A stretch of 60,657 nucleotides of DNA from Ruminococcus sp. (GCA_020024635.1 JAHHTL010000008.1:1-60657), one strand, 5' to 3'; shown: positions 35,307 to 44,766, counted from the first letter of the stretch. Made by a program: numbers and translations. The notes: generated by a model from the letters alone, not told the origin.

Positions 35307-36851
35307 GTGCTGAATATTATTATTTGCATAGCCCTCGCTATTATAGCTTCTGTTATCACTCATTTTGTAACAGTTTCTGCTTTAAAGAAAAATGCTGATT
35401 CTAAGATTGGCAATGTGGAAGCAAGAGCAAGAGAGATAATTGATGATGCTGTAAAGACAGCTGAGACTACAAAGAAAGAAGCTCTTTTAGAAGTGAAAGA
35501 AGAGTCTATACGGACAAAGAATGAACTGGAGAAAGAGTCAAAAGAAAGAAGATCTGAGCTGCAGCGTTATGAAAAGAGAGTTCTTGCCAAAGAGGAATCT
35601 GTTGACAAGAGATCTGAAGCCATTGAGCAACGTGAAGTAAAATTTACCGCAAAAGAAGAGCAGCTAAAGCAGCGAGAAGCCAAGGTTGAAGAACTTAGCC
35701 AAAAAAGAGTACAGGAACTAGAAAGAATCTCAGGACTTACCTCCGAACAAGCAAAAGAATATCTGTTGAAAACTGTTGAAGATGATGTAAAACATGATAC
35801 TGCAAAGATGGTACGCGAGTTGGAAGCGCAGGCAAAGAGTGAAGCTGATAAAAAAGCGAAAGAATATGTTGTTGGCGCAATACAAAGATGTGCGGCGGAT
35901 CATGTTGCTGAAACAACTATTTCTGTAGTACAGCTCCCAAGTGATGAGATGAAAGGACGCATTATTGGTCGAGAGGGAAGAAATATCAGAACGCTCGAAA
36001 CATTGACAGGTGTCGAACTTATCATTGATGACACACCGGAAGCTGTTGTTTTGTCTGGATTTGATCCAATTAGAAGGGAGATTGCAAGAATTGCGCTCGA
36101 ACGTCTGATTGTTGATGGTCGTATCCATCCTGCCAGAATCGAAGAAATGGTAGAGAAAGCACAAAAAGAAGTGGAAACAATGATCAGAGAAGAAGGAGAA
36201 GCGGCAGCCATTGAAGTTGGCGTTCCTGGAATCCATCCAGAACTTATTCGTCTTTTAGGACGTATGAAGTTTCGGACAAGTTATGGGCAAAATGCGTTGA
36301 AACATTCGATCGAAGTTGCACAGTTGTCAGGACTTCTTGCTGGGGAAATCGGGCTTGATGTTAGAATGGCAAAACGAGCTGGTCTTCTTCATGATATTGG
36401 AAAATCTATTGATCATGATGTAGAAGGATCTCATATCCAGATAGGTTCGGATCTTTGTAGAAAATACAAAGAATCTGCAACTGTGATCAATGCAGTGGAA
36501 GCACACCACGGAGATGTGGAGCCACAAACACTGATTGCATGTGTGGTACAGGCTGCTGATACAATCTCAGCTGCTAGACCAGGTGCGAGAAGAGAAACAA
36601 TCGAAACATACACAAACAGATTAAAACAATTAGAGGAAATTTCAAACCAGTTTAAAGGGGTTGAAAAATCTTTTGCTATTCAGGCGGGTAGAGAGATTCG
36701 AGTAATGGTAGTTCCGGAACAGGTATCTGATGATGATATGGTACTTATGGCCAGAGAGATTGCGAAACAGATTGAATTTGAATTGGAATATCCAGGTCAA
36801 ATCAAAGTAAATGTAATTCGTGAATCACGAGTTACAGATTACGCAAAATAA
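35307..36851 (+). CDS. rny: Ribonuclease Y
   Basis: 514 aa from GTG 35307 behind AAGGAGG. An N-terminal membrane helix (residues 1-22) anchors the endonuclease; a long coiled coil follows (about 30-180). A KH domain contains GRIIGREGRNIRTLE. An HD domain begins at HSIEVAQLSGLLAGEIG with the HD pair in GLLHDIGKSIDHD. RNase Y starts mRNA decay at the membrane in Firmicutes. Neighbours recA-recX and rny are a common clostridial order. Confidence 0.95.
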   Translation: MLNIIICIALAIIASVITHFVTVSALKKNADSKIGNVEARAREIIDDAVKTAETTKKEALLEVKEESIRTKNELEKESKERRSELQRYEKRVLAKEESVDKRSEAIEQREVKFTAKEEQLKQREAKVEELSQKRVQELERISGLTSEQAKEYLLKTVEDDVKHDTAKMVRELEAQAKSEADKKAKEYVVGAIQRCAADHVAETTISVVQLPSDEMKGRIIGREGRNIRTLETLTGVELIIDDTPEAVVLSGFDPIRREIARIALERLIVDGRIHPARIEEMVEKAQKEVETMIREEGEAAAIEVGVPGIHPELIRLLGRMKFRTSYGQNALKHSIEVAQLSGLLAGEIGLDVRMAKRAGLLHDIGKSIDHDVEGSHIQIGSDLCRKYKESATVINAVEAHHGDVEPQTLIACVVQAADTISAARPGARRETIETYTNRLKQLEEISNQFKGVEKSFAIQAGREIRVMVVPEQVSDDDMVLMAREIAKQIEFELEYPGQIKVNVIRESRVTDYAK

Positions 36852-36858
36852 AACAGTT

Positions 36859-36888
36859 GAGCTGTCGCTTTTAAGCGGCAGCTCTTTG
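36859..36888 (+). terminator. Intrinsic terminator after rny
   Basis: GAGCTGTCGCTT (36859-36870) pairs with AAGCGGCAGCTC (36873-36884) with one G-T pair and a very small loop. The T run is short (TTTG), so termination may be partial. Confidence 0.6.
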
Positions 36889-36918
36889 TATATTTGTATG
36901 TAGGAAGGAGATACGCTT

Positions 36919-37464
36919 ATGAGTGAGCAGATTAGACGAATAAAAAGAGAACTAAAATTTAAAGGAAAAATATTGGAATTTTATCAAGATACCATGGAGA
37001 TCAATGGTGATCACACGGTGGTGTGGGATTTTCTTTCCCATAAGGGTGCAGCGGCAGTTGTTCCAGTGACGGAAGATGGAAAGATTTTAATGGTAAAGCA
37101 GTTCAGAAATGCTTTGGATCGATATACGCTTGAAATACCAGCCGGAGCATTAAATGAAGTAGATGAACCGGGGATGACTTGTGCATCCAGAGAATTGGAG
37201 GAAGAAACTGGATTTCGAAGTGAACAGTTAGAATGGTTGATCACATTAAGAACTACAGTTGCATTTTGCAATGAAAGAATTGAAGTTTATGTGGCAAGAA
37301 ATCTGATTCGATCCAAACAAAATCTCGATGAGGATGAATTTATTGATTTAAAAGCTTATACGATAGAGGAACTCAAAGAAAAAATCTTTACAGGACAGAT
37401 TGAAGATGCAAAGACGATCTCAGCCCTTCTTGCATACGATGCAAAATATGGGAAAAAAGCATAA
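36919..37464 (+). CDS. Nudix hydrolase, ADP-ribose pyrophosphatase type
   Basis: 181 aa. The full Nudix box is present: G-x5-E-x7-REUxEExGU read from GALNEVDEPG to RELEEETGF (about residues 76-98). The fold context WDFLSHKGAAAVVPV and VKQFRNALDRYTLEIPAG is typical of ADP-ribose pyrophosphatases of the NudF group. It would cleave ADP-ribose to AMP and ribose phosphate. ATG 36919 follows AGGAAGGAG. It lies 51 nt before spoIIM, a frequent clostridial order. Confidence 0.9.
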   Translation: MSEQIRRIKRELKFKGKILEFYQDTMEINGDHTVVWDFLSHKGAAAVVPVTEDGKILMVKQFRNALDRYTLEIPAGALNEVDEPGMTCASRELEEETGFRSEQLEWLITLRTTVAFCNERIEVYVARNLIRSKQNLDEDEFIDLKAYTIEELKEKIFTGQIEDAKTISALLAYDAKYGKKA

Positions 37465-37515
37465 ATAAATGCCCCCAGCATATAATGAAATATCTTAACG
37501 ATAGGAGGAATGCCT

Positions 37516-38055
37516 GTGAAGATACTTCATTCAAAGAAGCAGTTAGCTGCTCTTTATATGCTGGGCTTTTTTATAGGAATCGCGTATGTTAATTTTCTTG
37601 TAAAAAGATATGATTCAGGGGTAGAAATTTTTGGGGATCATGTGCTTAGTGTTTACCAAGATACAAAAATTATTGCGGAGGAATTTATCTTTTATTTAAT
37701 CCGAATGAGAGCTGTTCCGTTTCTTTTATTATTGTGTCTGGTCTTCACAAAATTTCGAAAACTTTCTACTGCATTGTGTGCCATATGGACGGGCTTTTCC
37801 TGTGGAATGTTACTTAGCATTGCAACGATTGAAAAGGGGATGTTAGGATGTATTGCGTGTTTCGGGGCAGTGTTTCCTCAGATTTTATGTTACCTCCCCG
37901 CTTATTTTGTAGTGATCTGGTACGGATATACTTATCCTAAAACAAGATGGAACATCCAAAAGGCTCTGTTTGTATGTTTAGCAATGGGGATCGGTATTGT
38001 GCTTGAATTGTATGTGAATCCTATGATCATGAAGAGAGTTTTACCTATGATATAA
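37516..38055 (+). CDS. spoIIM: Stage II sporulation protein M-like membrane protein
   Basis: About 179 aa from GTG 37516 (AGGAGG at 7-nt spacing); the ATG at 37510 touches the ribosome site and is unlikely. Four to five membrane helices (LAALYMLGFFIGIAYVNFLV, then FLLLLCLVF and the C-terminal pair). SpoIIM is part of the DMP complex that thins peptidoglycan during forespore engulfment. Sequence similarity is loose, and the call leans on size, topology and the Nudix neighbour. It suggests a spore-forming lineage. Confidence 0.7.
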   Translation: MKILHSKKQLAALYMLGFFIGIAYVNFLVKRYDSGVEIFGDHVLSVYQDTKIIAEEFIFYLIRMRAVPFLLLLCLVFTKFRKLSTALCAIWTGFSCGMLLSIATIEKGMLGCIACFGAVFPQILCYLPAYFVVIWYGYTYPKTRWNIQKALFVCLAMGIGIVLELYVNPMIMKRVLPMI

Positions 38056-38067
38056 AAAGAGCATAAG

Positions 38068-38096
38068 AAAGCACCTGGTATTTCGCCAGGTGCTTT
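38068..38096. terminator. Bidirectional terminator between spoIIM and the flippase gene
   Basis: AAAGCACCTGG (38068-38078) pairs perfectly with CCAGGTGCTTT (38086-38096), 11 bp, 7-nt loop. The right arm touches the stop codon of the minus-strand gene. Confidence 0.8.
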
Positions 38097-39442
38097 TAAT
38101 GCGTAACCACGTGTGAGTTTTCTTGGTGAGATTTGAGATAGAAAACTAAAGAAAAACATGCCAAAATTGTAATAAAAAGCTGGCTCAATAGTAAACCGTG
38201 TAAATAGCCTTTCATTCCATGACTAGGGATTCCGATGAACACACCTAGAATACGGATAGATAGTCCGGCGGAATTTATAAGGAATGTAATGGACACCTTC
38301 CCAAGTCCATTAAGAATACTAAGGAGTGTAGTATTAAGATAGAGAAAAGGACAGATCCATGCGAGGGTTATAATAAATTTTCCGGCTGTTTCGCTTTTGA
38401 ATAAGAAGGATCCAATAAAAGGACCAAATAGTAGATAGAAAAGACAACAAATAAGTCCAAGAAGAAAACAAGAACTTAAAGATTTAACAACAAGTGTGTG
38501 AAGTTTTGTGTGATTTCTATTCGCTTGGCAACTTGCAATTTCAGGCATTAAAAGAGAAGCGAGAGAATTTGTAATTGCAGAAGGAAATAGAATACAAGGA
38601 AGTGCCATTCCTGTTAGTACCCCGTATAAACTAAGAGATTCTTTCACGCTACATCCGTATAATTGAAGTCTAGAGGGAATAGAAACCCCTTCAACTGTTG
38701 TTAGAAAAGAAAGAATGATTCGATTTAGAGTAAGGGGAAGAGAAAGTGGAATCAATTCTTTGAATTGTTTCATCATTGCAGAAAAAGAAGGTCGACTAGG
38801 AAACTGATCGGAGGAGTGAGTTAGTTGCAAAATAGAAAGGAGGGCTGAAGCAATTTCTCCTGTGATCAACCCTACAACGGTAAATAAGATTGGGGTACGA
38901 ACGGAAGTATTTGCAAAAAAATAACAAAGAAAAAAAACAGTAGTAATTCGGACAATGGGATCAATGATTTGCGAAAAAGCAGGAATCTTAGCGTTTTGTA
39001 TACCGTAACAGTATCCCATGATACAACTATGTATGGAAGCAAATGGAATGGCGTAAGATAAGATGGTAATTAACGGGATACATCTAGAATCATGTAGTAG
39101 ATAGGTGGCGATGTAAGTGGAATTTTGCTGAAGCATAAACAGGCACAAAAGGGATAGAGAAAAGCTGATAGTGAGCCCGGCTTGTAAAGAGTGGATGGCT
39201 TCCTTTTTTTTCCCTTGCGCATACTTTTGAGCTACACAACGTGAAATTGCTGATTCCAATCCAGAGGAAGTAAGAGCGAAACAAAACGTGTAGATGGGAA
39301 AGATAAGCTGATATAATCCTACTCCCTCTTCGCCAAAAGTATGGCTTAAAAAAATACGGTAAAAGAACCCAAGAAAACGGCAGAAAAAATTTGAAAAAGT
39401 AAGCAAAAATGTTCCGCGAATAAGAGTGTTTTTCAGTGACAC
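38096..39442 (-). CDS. SpoVB-like polysaccharide/lipid II flippase (MOP superfamily)
   Basis: 448 aa with about 12-14 membrane helices. The opening KNTLIRGTFLLTFSNFFCRFLGFFYRIFLS and the following GLYQLIFPIYTFCFALTSSG are typical of the SpoVB/MurJ-like branch of the MATE/MOP exporters. These flip lipid-linked sugars; SpoVB serves spore cortex synthesis. Several SpoVB paralogues occur per genome, so this one could act in vegetative envelope synthesis. Single gene on the minus strand. Confidence 0.8.
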   Translation of the reverse strand: MSLKNTLIRGTFLLTFSNFFCRFLGFFYRIFLSHTFGEEGVGLYQLIFPIYTFCFALTSSGLESAISRCVAQKYAQGKKKEAIHSLQAGLTISFSLSLLCLFMLQQNSTYIATYLLHDSRCIPLITILSYAIPFASIHSCIMGYCYGIQNAKIPAFSQIIDPIVRITTVFFLCYFFANTSVRTPILFTVVGLITGEIASALLSILQLTHSSDQFPSRPSFSAMMKQFKELIPLSLPLTLNRIILSFLTTVEGVSIPSRLQLYGCSVKESLSLYGVLTGMALPCILFPSAITNSLASLLMPEIASCQANRNHTKLHTLVVKSLSSCFLLGLICCLFYLLFGPFIGSFLFKSETAGKFIITLAWICPFLYLNTTLLSILNGLGKVSITFLINSAGLSIRILGVFIGIPSHGMKGYLHGLLLSQLFITILACFSLVFYLKSHQENSHVVTH

Positions 39443-39496
39443 GAGTTATAATCCTCACAACATAGATATTTTTACTAACATATTCGAAGTTGGTTC

Positions 39497-39525
39497 TTGA
39501 CAGAACCATATGTAGGTGGTATTCT
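39497..39525 (+). promoter_or_regulatory. Promoter of iscR
   Basis: TTGACA (39497-39502), 17-nt spacer, TATTCT (39520-39525), about 65 nt before the iscR start. Confidence 0.6.
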
Positions 39526-39534
39526 ACAAAAGGA

Positions 39535-39565
39535 AATAAATCCTAGTGTTTTAGTAGGAATTAAT
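39535..39565 (+). promoter_or_regulatory. Candidate IscR/Rrf2 operator
   Basis: An imperfect inverted repeat with core TCCTA...TAGGA: AATAAATCCTA (39535-39545) and TAGGAATTAAT (39555-39565), 9 of 11 positions symmetric. It lies right after the -10 of the gene for the Rrf2 regulator, as expected for autorepression. The pattern resembles IscR sites of Clostridia as I remember them. Confidence 0.55.
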
Positions 39566-39589
39566 AAGATAGATTAAGAAGGTGACAAA

Positions 39590-40048
39590 TTGAAGTTATC
39601 AACAAAGGGAAGATATGGCTTGCGAGCCATGATAGACTTGGCTCAATATAGTACAAAAGAGCCAGTATCAATTATAAGCATTTCAGAAAGACAGGGGATT
39701 TCTGAGCGGTATTTGGAACAGCTTATGTCAAAGTTAAAAAAAGCCGGCTTTATAAAAAGTATCCGCGGAGCGGGCGGAGGATATGTGTTAGCAAAAGAAT
39801 TGAGTGAAATTTCAGTTGGAGATATCTTAAGGGCGTTAGAAGGAAATCTAGAGCCCGTAGAGTGCCCGGGATTAAAAGCGGAGCAAGGATGCAGTTCAGC
39901 AGACAATTGTGTGACGAAATATGTATGGCAGAAGATCAATGAAAGTATTAATCAGACAGTAGACGAGATGATGTTAGATAAGATTGTTGCCGAAAGCAAG
40001 AAGCTATGTTGTCCAGAACAATCAGAAGCAAGAAACTGTCAGAATTAG
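39590..40048 (+). CDS. iscR: Rrf2-family Fe-S regulator IscR
   Basis: 152 aa from TTG 39590 (AGGTGA upstream). A winged helix (MKLSTKGRYGLRAMIDLA; ISERYLEQLMSKLKKAG; RGAGGGYVL) is followed by Cys92, Cys101 and Cys107, the arrangement used by IscR to hold a 2Fe-2S cluster. IscR represses iron-sulfur assembly genes when clusters are sufficient. It heads the operon nifS-nifU-mnmA, which fits. The alternative CymR (cysteine regulator) lacks these Cys. Confidence 0.9.
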   Translation: MKLSTKGRYGLRAMIDLAQYSTKEPVSIISISERQGISERYLEQLMSKLKKAGFIKSIRGAGGGYVLAKELSEISVGDILRALEGNLEPVECPGLKAEQGCSSADNCVTKYVWQKINESINQTVDEMMLDKIVAESKKLCCPEQSEARNCQN

Positions 40049-40064
40049 ATGTAGGAGGACTAAA

Positions 40065-41252
40065 ATGGATAAAATAATTTATTTAGATAATGCAGCTACG
40101 ACCAAAACAGCACCAGAGGTTGTTGAAGCAATGATACCGTATTTTACGGAATTTTATGGAAATCCATCCAGTATATATTCATTTTCTGCCGAGAATAAAG
40201 AGGTGATTGCATGTCAAAGAGAAAAAATTGCAAATGCCATCCATGCGAATGCAGAGGAGATTTATTTTACAGCTGGAGGATCAGAAGCAGATAACTGGGC
40301 AATAAAAGCTACAGTGGAAGCTTATGAAAAAAAAGGAAAACATATCATTACAACAAAAATAGAACATCACGCGGTATTGCATACATGTGAGTATCTAGAA
40401 AAAAAGGGGTATGAAGTCACATACCTTGATGTGGATGAGAATGGAATTGTAAAGTTAGAAGAATTAAAAAAAGCGATTCGTAAAGATACAATCTTAATTT
40501 CTATTATGTTTGCAAACAATGAGATCGGTTCCATTCAGCCGGTACAGGAAATCGGAAAGATTGCCCATGAACAGGGGATTTTATTCCACACAGATGCAGT
40601 ACAAGCATTCGGACATCTTCCAATTGATGTAGAGAAATGTCATATAGATATGTTAAGTGCGAGTGGACATAAATTAAATGGACCAAAAGGCATCGGATTT
40701 CTCTATATAAGAAAAGGGGTAAAAATTCGTTCCTTTATCCATGGAGGCGCCCAGGAGAGAAAACGCCGTGCAGGAACAGAAAATGTTCCGGGAATTGTAG
40801 GGTTTGGAAAAGCAGTGGAATTGGCGTATACTTCTTTAGAAGAGCGAATTGCAAAAGAAATAGAGCTAAGAGATTATCTGATAGAGCAGATTGAAAAGAG
40901 AATTCCTTATTGTCACTTAAACGGAGATCGCCAAAAACGACTTCCAAACAATGTGAATTTCAGCTTTCAATTTGTAGAAGGAGAGTCTTTACTTATCATG
41001 TTAGATATGAAAGGAATTTGTGCATCCAGTGGTTCCGCATGTACATCAGGATCCTTGGATCCGTCGCACGTGCTTCTGGCAATTGGGTTACCTCATGAGA
41101 TTGCACATGGATCTCTTCGTCTTACACTGAGTGAAGAAACAACAAAAGAAGAGCTTGATTACGTTGTTTCTTCTCTGGAAGAAATTGTCATAAAATTAAG
41201 AAAAATGTCCCCATTATATGAGGATTTTATAAGGAAACAAGAAAAACGTTAG
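40065..41252 (+). CDS. nifS: Cysteine desulfurase (NifS/IscS)
   Basis: 395 aa from ATG 40065 behind TAGGAGG; an in-frame start at 39984 would lie within iscR and is rejected. PLP enzyme that removes sulfur from cysteine as a persulfide. PLP Lys in SASGHKLNGPKG; N terminus IYLDNAATTKTAPEV; active Cys in CASSGSACTSGSLDPSHVL (about residue 326). It supplies sulfur to the NifU scaffold and to MnmA encoded downstream. Confidence 0.95.
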   Translation: MDKIIYLDNAATTKTAPEVVEAMIPYFTEFYGNPSSIYSFSAENKEVIACQREKIANAIHANAEEIYFTAGGSEADNWAIKATVEAYEKKGKHIITTKIEHHAVLHTCEYLEKKGYEVTYLDVDENGIVKLEELKKAIRKDTILISIMFANNEIGSIQPVQEIGKIAHEQGILFHTDAVQAFGHLPIDVEKCHIDMLSASGHKLNGPKGIGFLYIRKGVKIRSFIHGGAQERKRRAGTENVPGIVGFGKAVELAYTSLEERIAKEIELRDYLIEQIEKRIPYCHLNGDRQKRLPNNVNFSFQFVEGESLLIMLDMKGICASSGSACTSGSLDPSHVLLAIGLPHEIAHGSLRLTLSEETTKEELDYVVSSLEEIVIKLRKMSPLYEDFIRKQEKR

Positions 41253-41275
41253 ATGGAATCAGGAGGAAATAAATT

Positions 41276-41716
41276 ATGTATACAGAAAAAGTGATGGATC
41301 ATTTTGAACACCCAAGAAATGTAGGGGAGATTGAAAATGCAAGTGGGATTGGAACTGTCGGAAATGCAAAATGTGGAGATATTATGAGAATGTATCTTGA
41401 CATTGATGAAAATCAGACCATTAGAGATGTAAAATTTAAGACATACGGATGTGGAGCAGCGGTTGCAACAAGCAGTATGGCAACAGAACTTGTAAAGGGA
41501 AAAAGTATTCAAGAAGCAATGAAAATTACAAACAAAGCAGTAATGGAGGCATTAGATGGACTTCCACCGGTGAAAGTCCACTGTTCATTACTGGCAGAAG
41601 AAGCAATCCATGCAGCACTTTGGGATTATGCACAAAAGCAAGGAATCGAGATTGAAGGATTAAAAAAACCAAAAAGTGATATTCATGAAGAGGAAGAAGA
41701 GGAAGAGGAATATTAA
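41276..41716 (+). CDS. nifU: Fe-S cluster scaffold protein NifU/IscU
   Basis: 146 aa. N terminus MYTEKVMDHFEHPRNVGEI is typical. The three scaffold Cys are in GNAKCGDIM, TYGCGAAVA and VKVHCSLLA, with the Asp after the first Cys. The C terminus has a run of eight Glu, which is unusual. Start ATG 41276 with AGGAGG. Its stop overlaps the mnmA start by one base (TAATG), so the two are co-translated. Confidence 0.93.
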   Translation: MYTEKVMDHFEHPRNVGEIENASGIGTVGNAKCGDIMRMYLDIDENQTIRDVKFKTYGCGAAVATSSMATELVKGKSIQEAMKITNKAVMEALDGLPPVKVHCSLLAEEAIHAALWDYAQKQGIEIEGLKKPKSDIHEEEEEEEEY

Positions 41717-42789
41717 TGAGTAAAAAAGTTGTAGTAGGGATGTCAGGCGGCGTTGATTCTTCTGTGGCGGCATATTTGCTCAAGGAGCAAGGGTACGATG
41801 TAATTGGGGTGACAATGCAAATCTGGCAGGATGAGGAAGAAGAAGTTCAGGAAGAAAATGGCGGATGCTGTGGATTAAGTGCGGTGGAAGATGCTAGAAG
41901 AGTTGCGGCACAGCTGGGCATTCCGTACTATGTCATGAATTTCAAGAAGGAATTTAAAGCATGTGTAATGGATTACTTTGCAGATTCGTATTTACATGGA
42001 AAAACCCCAAATCCTTGTATTGCCTGTAATCGTTATGTGAAATGGGAATCCTTACTTGCAAGGAGCCTTTCTATAGGAGCAGATTATATTGCTACAGGAC
42101 ATTATGCCAGAGTAGAACAACTGGAAAATGGTAGATATGCGATCCGACGTTCCGCTACGCTTGCTAAGGATCAAACCTATGCACTTTATAATCTCACTCA
42201 AGAGCAATTAAAGAAAACTTTGATGCCAGTAGGAGAATACAGCAAAGATCAAATTAGAAATATTGCAGAAAAAATCAACATCAAAGTTGCTTCAAAGCCG
42301 GATAGTCAAGATATCTGTTTTGTTCCAGATGGGGACTACGCTTCCTTTATTGAAGACTATATAGATGTCAAAATACCACAGGGAAATTTTGTGACAACGG
42401 ATGGGAAAATCCTCGGAAAACACAAAGGGATTACACATTATACAGTTGGGCAAAGAAAGGGATTAGGGTTAGCCCTTGGTTATCCTGTATTTGTGCTTGA
42501 AATACGCCCAGAAACAAATGAGGTAGTGGTAGGAACTATGGAAGAGTCTATGACCACCAGTCTTCGAGCAAATCAGTTGAATTTTATGGCAATCGAGGAC
42601 TTGAAAGAGCCAATTCATGTTTTTACAAAAATTCGTTACAATCACAAAGGATGCTGGTGTACCGTTGAAAAGACAGGAGAAGATGAGGTGTTGTGTACAT
42701 TTGACGAACCACAGCGTGCGGTCACACCAGGACAGGCAGTTGTCTTTTATGAGGGAGAATATGTATTAGGTGGTGGAACAATTTTATGA
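41716..42789 (+). CDS. mnmA: tRNA-specific 2-thiouridylase MnmA
   Basis: 357 aa. Adds sulfur to U34 of tRNA-Lys, -Glu and -Gln. PP-loop GMSGGVDSSVAAYLL at the N terminus; catalytic Cys in NPCIACNRYVKW and in SQDICFVPDGDY; C-terminal beta barrel from about 280. It uses sulfur from NifS, its operon neighbour. Overlaps hisK by 4 nt (ATGA). Confidence 0.95.
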   Translation: MSKKVVVGMSGGVDSSVAAYLLKEQGYDVIGVTMQIWQDEEEEVQEENGGCCGLSAVEDARRVAAQLGIPYYVMNFKKEFKACVMDYFADSYLHGKTPNPCIACNRYVKWESLLARSLSIGADYIATGHYARVEQLENGRYAIRRSATLAKDQTYALYNLTQEQLKKTLMPVGEYSKDQIRNIAEKINIKVASKPDSQDICFVPDGDYASFIEDYIDVKIPQGNFVTTDGKILGKHKGITHYTVGQRKGLGLALGYPVFVLEIRPETNEVVVGTMEESMTTSLRANQLNFMAIEDLKEPIHVFTKIRYNHKGCWCTVEKTGEDEVLCTFDEPQRAVTPGQAVVFYEGEYVLGGGTIL

Positions 42790-43604
42790 TTTCTAGTGAT
42801 TTTCATATGCATACAAGTTATTCTACAGATAGTACTGCATTGCCAGAAGAGATGGTTAAAGGAGCGATTCAAAAAGGGCTTCGATCGATTTGTATTACCG
42901 ATCATTACGATAAAGATTACCCTGCTCATAGAGAAATAGGGGAAGGCGCTTTTTTATTCCATCCAGATCAATATTTTGAGGAATTACAAAGATTGAAGAA
43001 AAAATATGGGACCCAGATCCAGATCCAAATAGGCGTAGAGATAGGCTTACAGAAACATCTTGGAAAATTTTACAAAGAGTTTGTTACAAAACATCCGTTT
43101 GATTTTGTGATTGGTTCGCTACATATTGTAAAAGGAATGGATCCATACTACCAAGAAATATTTCAAACATATGGGGATTCCAAAGCGTATCAGATGGCAT
43201 TTGAAGAAATGTTAGAGGATGTAAAGAGCGTCGATGATTTTGATGTCCTTGGCCACATTGATTATGTAACAAGATATGGGAAAAATAAAACAGCAGAATA
43301 TTCTTATAAAAAGTATGCAGATGTCCTTGATGAAATATTAAAAACAGTAATTTCCAAAGGAAAAGGTATAGAAATGAATATGTCTGGATATAAATATGGG
43401 CTAGGTGCATGTCATCCCCATCCGGACGTTTTAAAACGATACAAGGAACTTGGGGGAGAAATTCTTACCATTGGATCCGATGGTCATAGCCCAGAACAGA
43501 TTGCATATGCATATGAAAAAGCGCCACACATTTTAAAAATATGTGGATTCAAATATTATACAGAATTTTATGGAAGAAAACCGATTTTTCGGCAACTTCC
43601 ATAA
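42786..43604 (+). CDS. hisK: Histidinol-phosphatase, PHP family (HisK type)
   Basis: 272 aa. PHP-domain metal site: SDFHMHTSYSTDS at the start, CITDHYDKD, GVEIGLQ, GSLHIVKG, LGHIDYVTRYG and GSDGHSPEQIA. It removes phosphate from histidinol phosphate in histidine synthesis; other PHP phosphatases are possible. No other his gene is present. It is translationally coupled to mnmA, a chromosomal arrangement without obvious functional reason. Confidence 0.85.
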   Translation: MISSDFHMHTSYSTDSTALPEEMVKGAIQKGLRSICITDHYDKDYPAHREIGEGAFLFHPDQYFEELQRLKKKYGTQIQIQIGVEIGLQKHLGKFYKEFVTKHPFDFVIGSLHIVKGMDPYYQEIFQTYGDSKAYQMAFEEMLEDVKSVDDFDVLGHIDYVTRYGKNKTAEYSYKKYADVLDEILKTVISKGKGIEMNMSGYKYGLGACHPHPDVLKRYKELGGEILTIGSDGHSPEQIAYAYEKAPHILKICGFKYYTEFYGRKPIFRQLP

Positions 43605-43619
43605 AATCGTAAATTTCAC

Positions 43620-43648
43620 TTGAAATTTTGTCCTTAATTTAGTACAAT
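43620..43648 (+). promoter_or_regulatory. Promoter of the glycolytic gene cluster
   Basis: TTGAAA (43620-43625), 17-nt spacer, TACAAT (43643-43648). About 98 nt of leader follow before the gap start; I see no riboswitch in it. Confidence 0.6.
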
Positions 43649-43752
43649 TAACCGTAGTTGATGAGTCTAGGCGACACAAGTCTGCCAAAGATTTCACAAT
43701 ATATGGCTGTGTAACAGTTAATAACTTTTTTAAACTTTAGGAGGAATTAATC

Positions 43753-44766
43753 ATGGCAGTAAAAGTAGCGATTAATGGTTTCGGACGTATTGGACGTCTT
43801 GCATTCAGACAGATGTTTGGCGCAGAGGGATATGAAGTAGTTGCAATTAACGACTTAACATCTCCTAGTATGTTAGCTCACTTATTAAAATACGATTCAA
43901 CACAGGGAAGATACGCATTAGCTGACAAAGTAACAGCTGGTGAAGATTCTATCACAGTTGATGGAAAAGAAATCAAAATTTACGCAAAAGCTAACGCTGA
44001 AGAACTTCCATGGGGAGAAATCGGTGTAGACGTAGTTCTTGAGTGTACAGGTTTCTATACATCAAAAGAAAAAGCAGCAGCTCACATCAAAGCAGGGGCA
44101 AAGAAAGTTGTTATTTCTGCACCAGCAGGAAAAGACCTTCCAACAATCGTTTACAATGTAAACCACGAATTACTTACAAAAGAAGACAATATTATTTCAG
44201 CAGCTTCTTGTACAACAAACTGCTTAGCTCCAATGGCAAAAGCTTTAAATGATCTTGCACCAATCAAATCTGGTATCATGTGCACAATTCACGCTTACAC
44301 AGGTGATCAGATGACACTTGATGGACCACAGAGAAAAGGTGATTTAAGAAGATCACGTGCAGCAGCTGTAAATATCGTTCCTAACTCAACAGGTGCAGCA
44401 AAAGCAATCGGTCTTGTTATTCCAGAACTTGATGGAAAATTAATCGGTTCTGCACAGAGAGTTCCAACTCCAACAGGATCTACAACAATCCTTACAGCAG
44501 TAGTGGAAGGAAACGTTACAGTTGATGAAATCAACGCAGCAATGAAAGCAGCTTCTAACGAATCATTCGGATACAATGAAGATCAGATCGTTTCAAGCGA
44601 TATCGTAGGTATGAGATTTGGTTCATTATTTGATGCTACACAGACAATGGCTCTTCCACTTGAAAATGGAACAACAGAGGTTCAGGTTGTATCTTGGTAT
44701 GACAATGAAAACTCTTACACAAGCCAGATGGTAAGAACAATCAAACATTTCGGAACATTACTGTAA
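43753..44766 (+). CDS. gap: Glyceraldehyde-3-phosphate dehydrogenase
   Basis: 337 aa. Rossmann motif INGFGRIGRLAFRQM; catalytic Cys in SAASCTTNCLAP (about residue 156); phosphate-binding GSAQRVPTPTGS; Asp at the end of the first fold (INDLT) fits NAD preference. Oxidises glyceraldehyde 3-phosphate in glycolysis. Codon use is strongly biased (for example frequent ACA, GCA, AAC), as in highly expressed genes. RBS TAGGAGG. Confidence 0.97.
   Translation: MAVKVAINGFGRIGRLAFRQMFGAEGYEVVAINDLTSPSMLAHLLKYDSTQGRYALADKVTAGEDSITVDGKEIKIYAKANAEELPWGEIGVDVVLECTGFYTSKEKAAAHIKAGAKKVVISAPAGKDLPTIVYNVNHELLTKEDNIISAASCTTNCLAPMAKALNDLAPIKSGIMCTIHAYTGDQMTLDGPQRKGDLRRSRAAAVNIVPNSTGAAKAIGLVIPELDGKLIGSAQRVPTPTGSTTILTAVVEGNVTVDEINAAMKAASNESFGYNEDQIVSSDIVGMRFGSLFDATQTMALPLENGTTEVQVVSWYDNENSYTSQMVRTIKHFGTLL

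Noticed and set aside
39984..40064. Longer N terminus for NifS starting within iscR
   Set aside because: The extra 27 residues are an out-of-frame reading of iscR; ATG 40065 has a TAGGAGG site and the family N terminus.
43649..43752. Riboswitch in the gap leader
   Set aside because: I found no conserved riboswitch core or terminator/antiterminator pair in the 104 nt.
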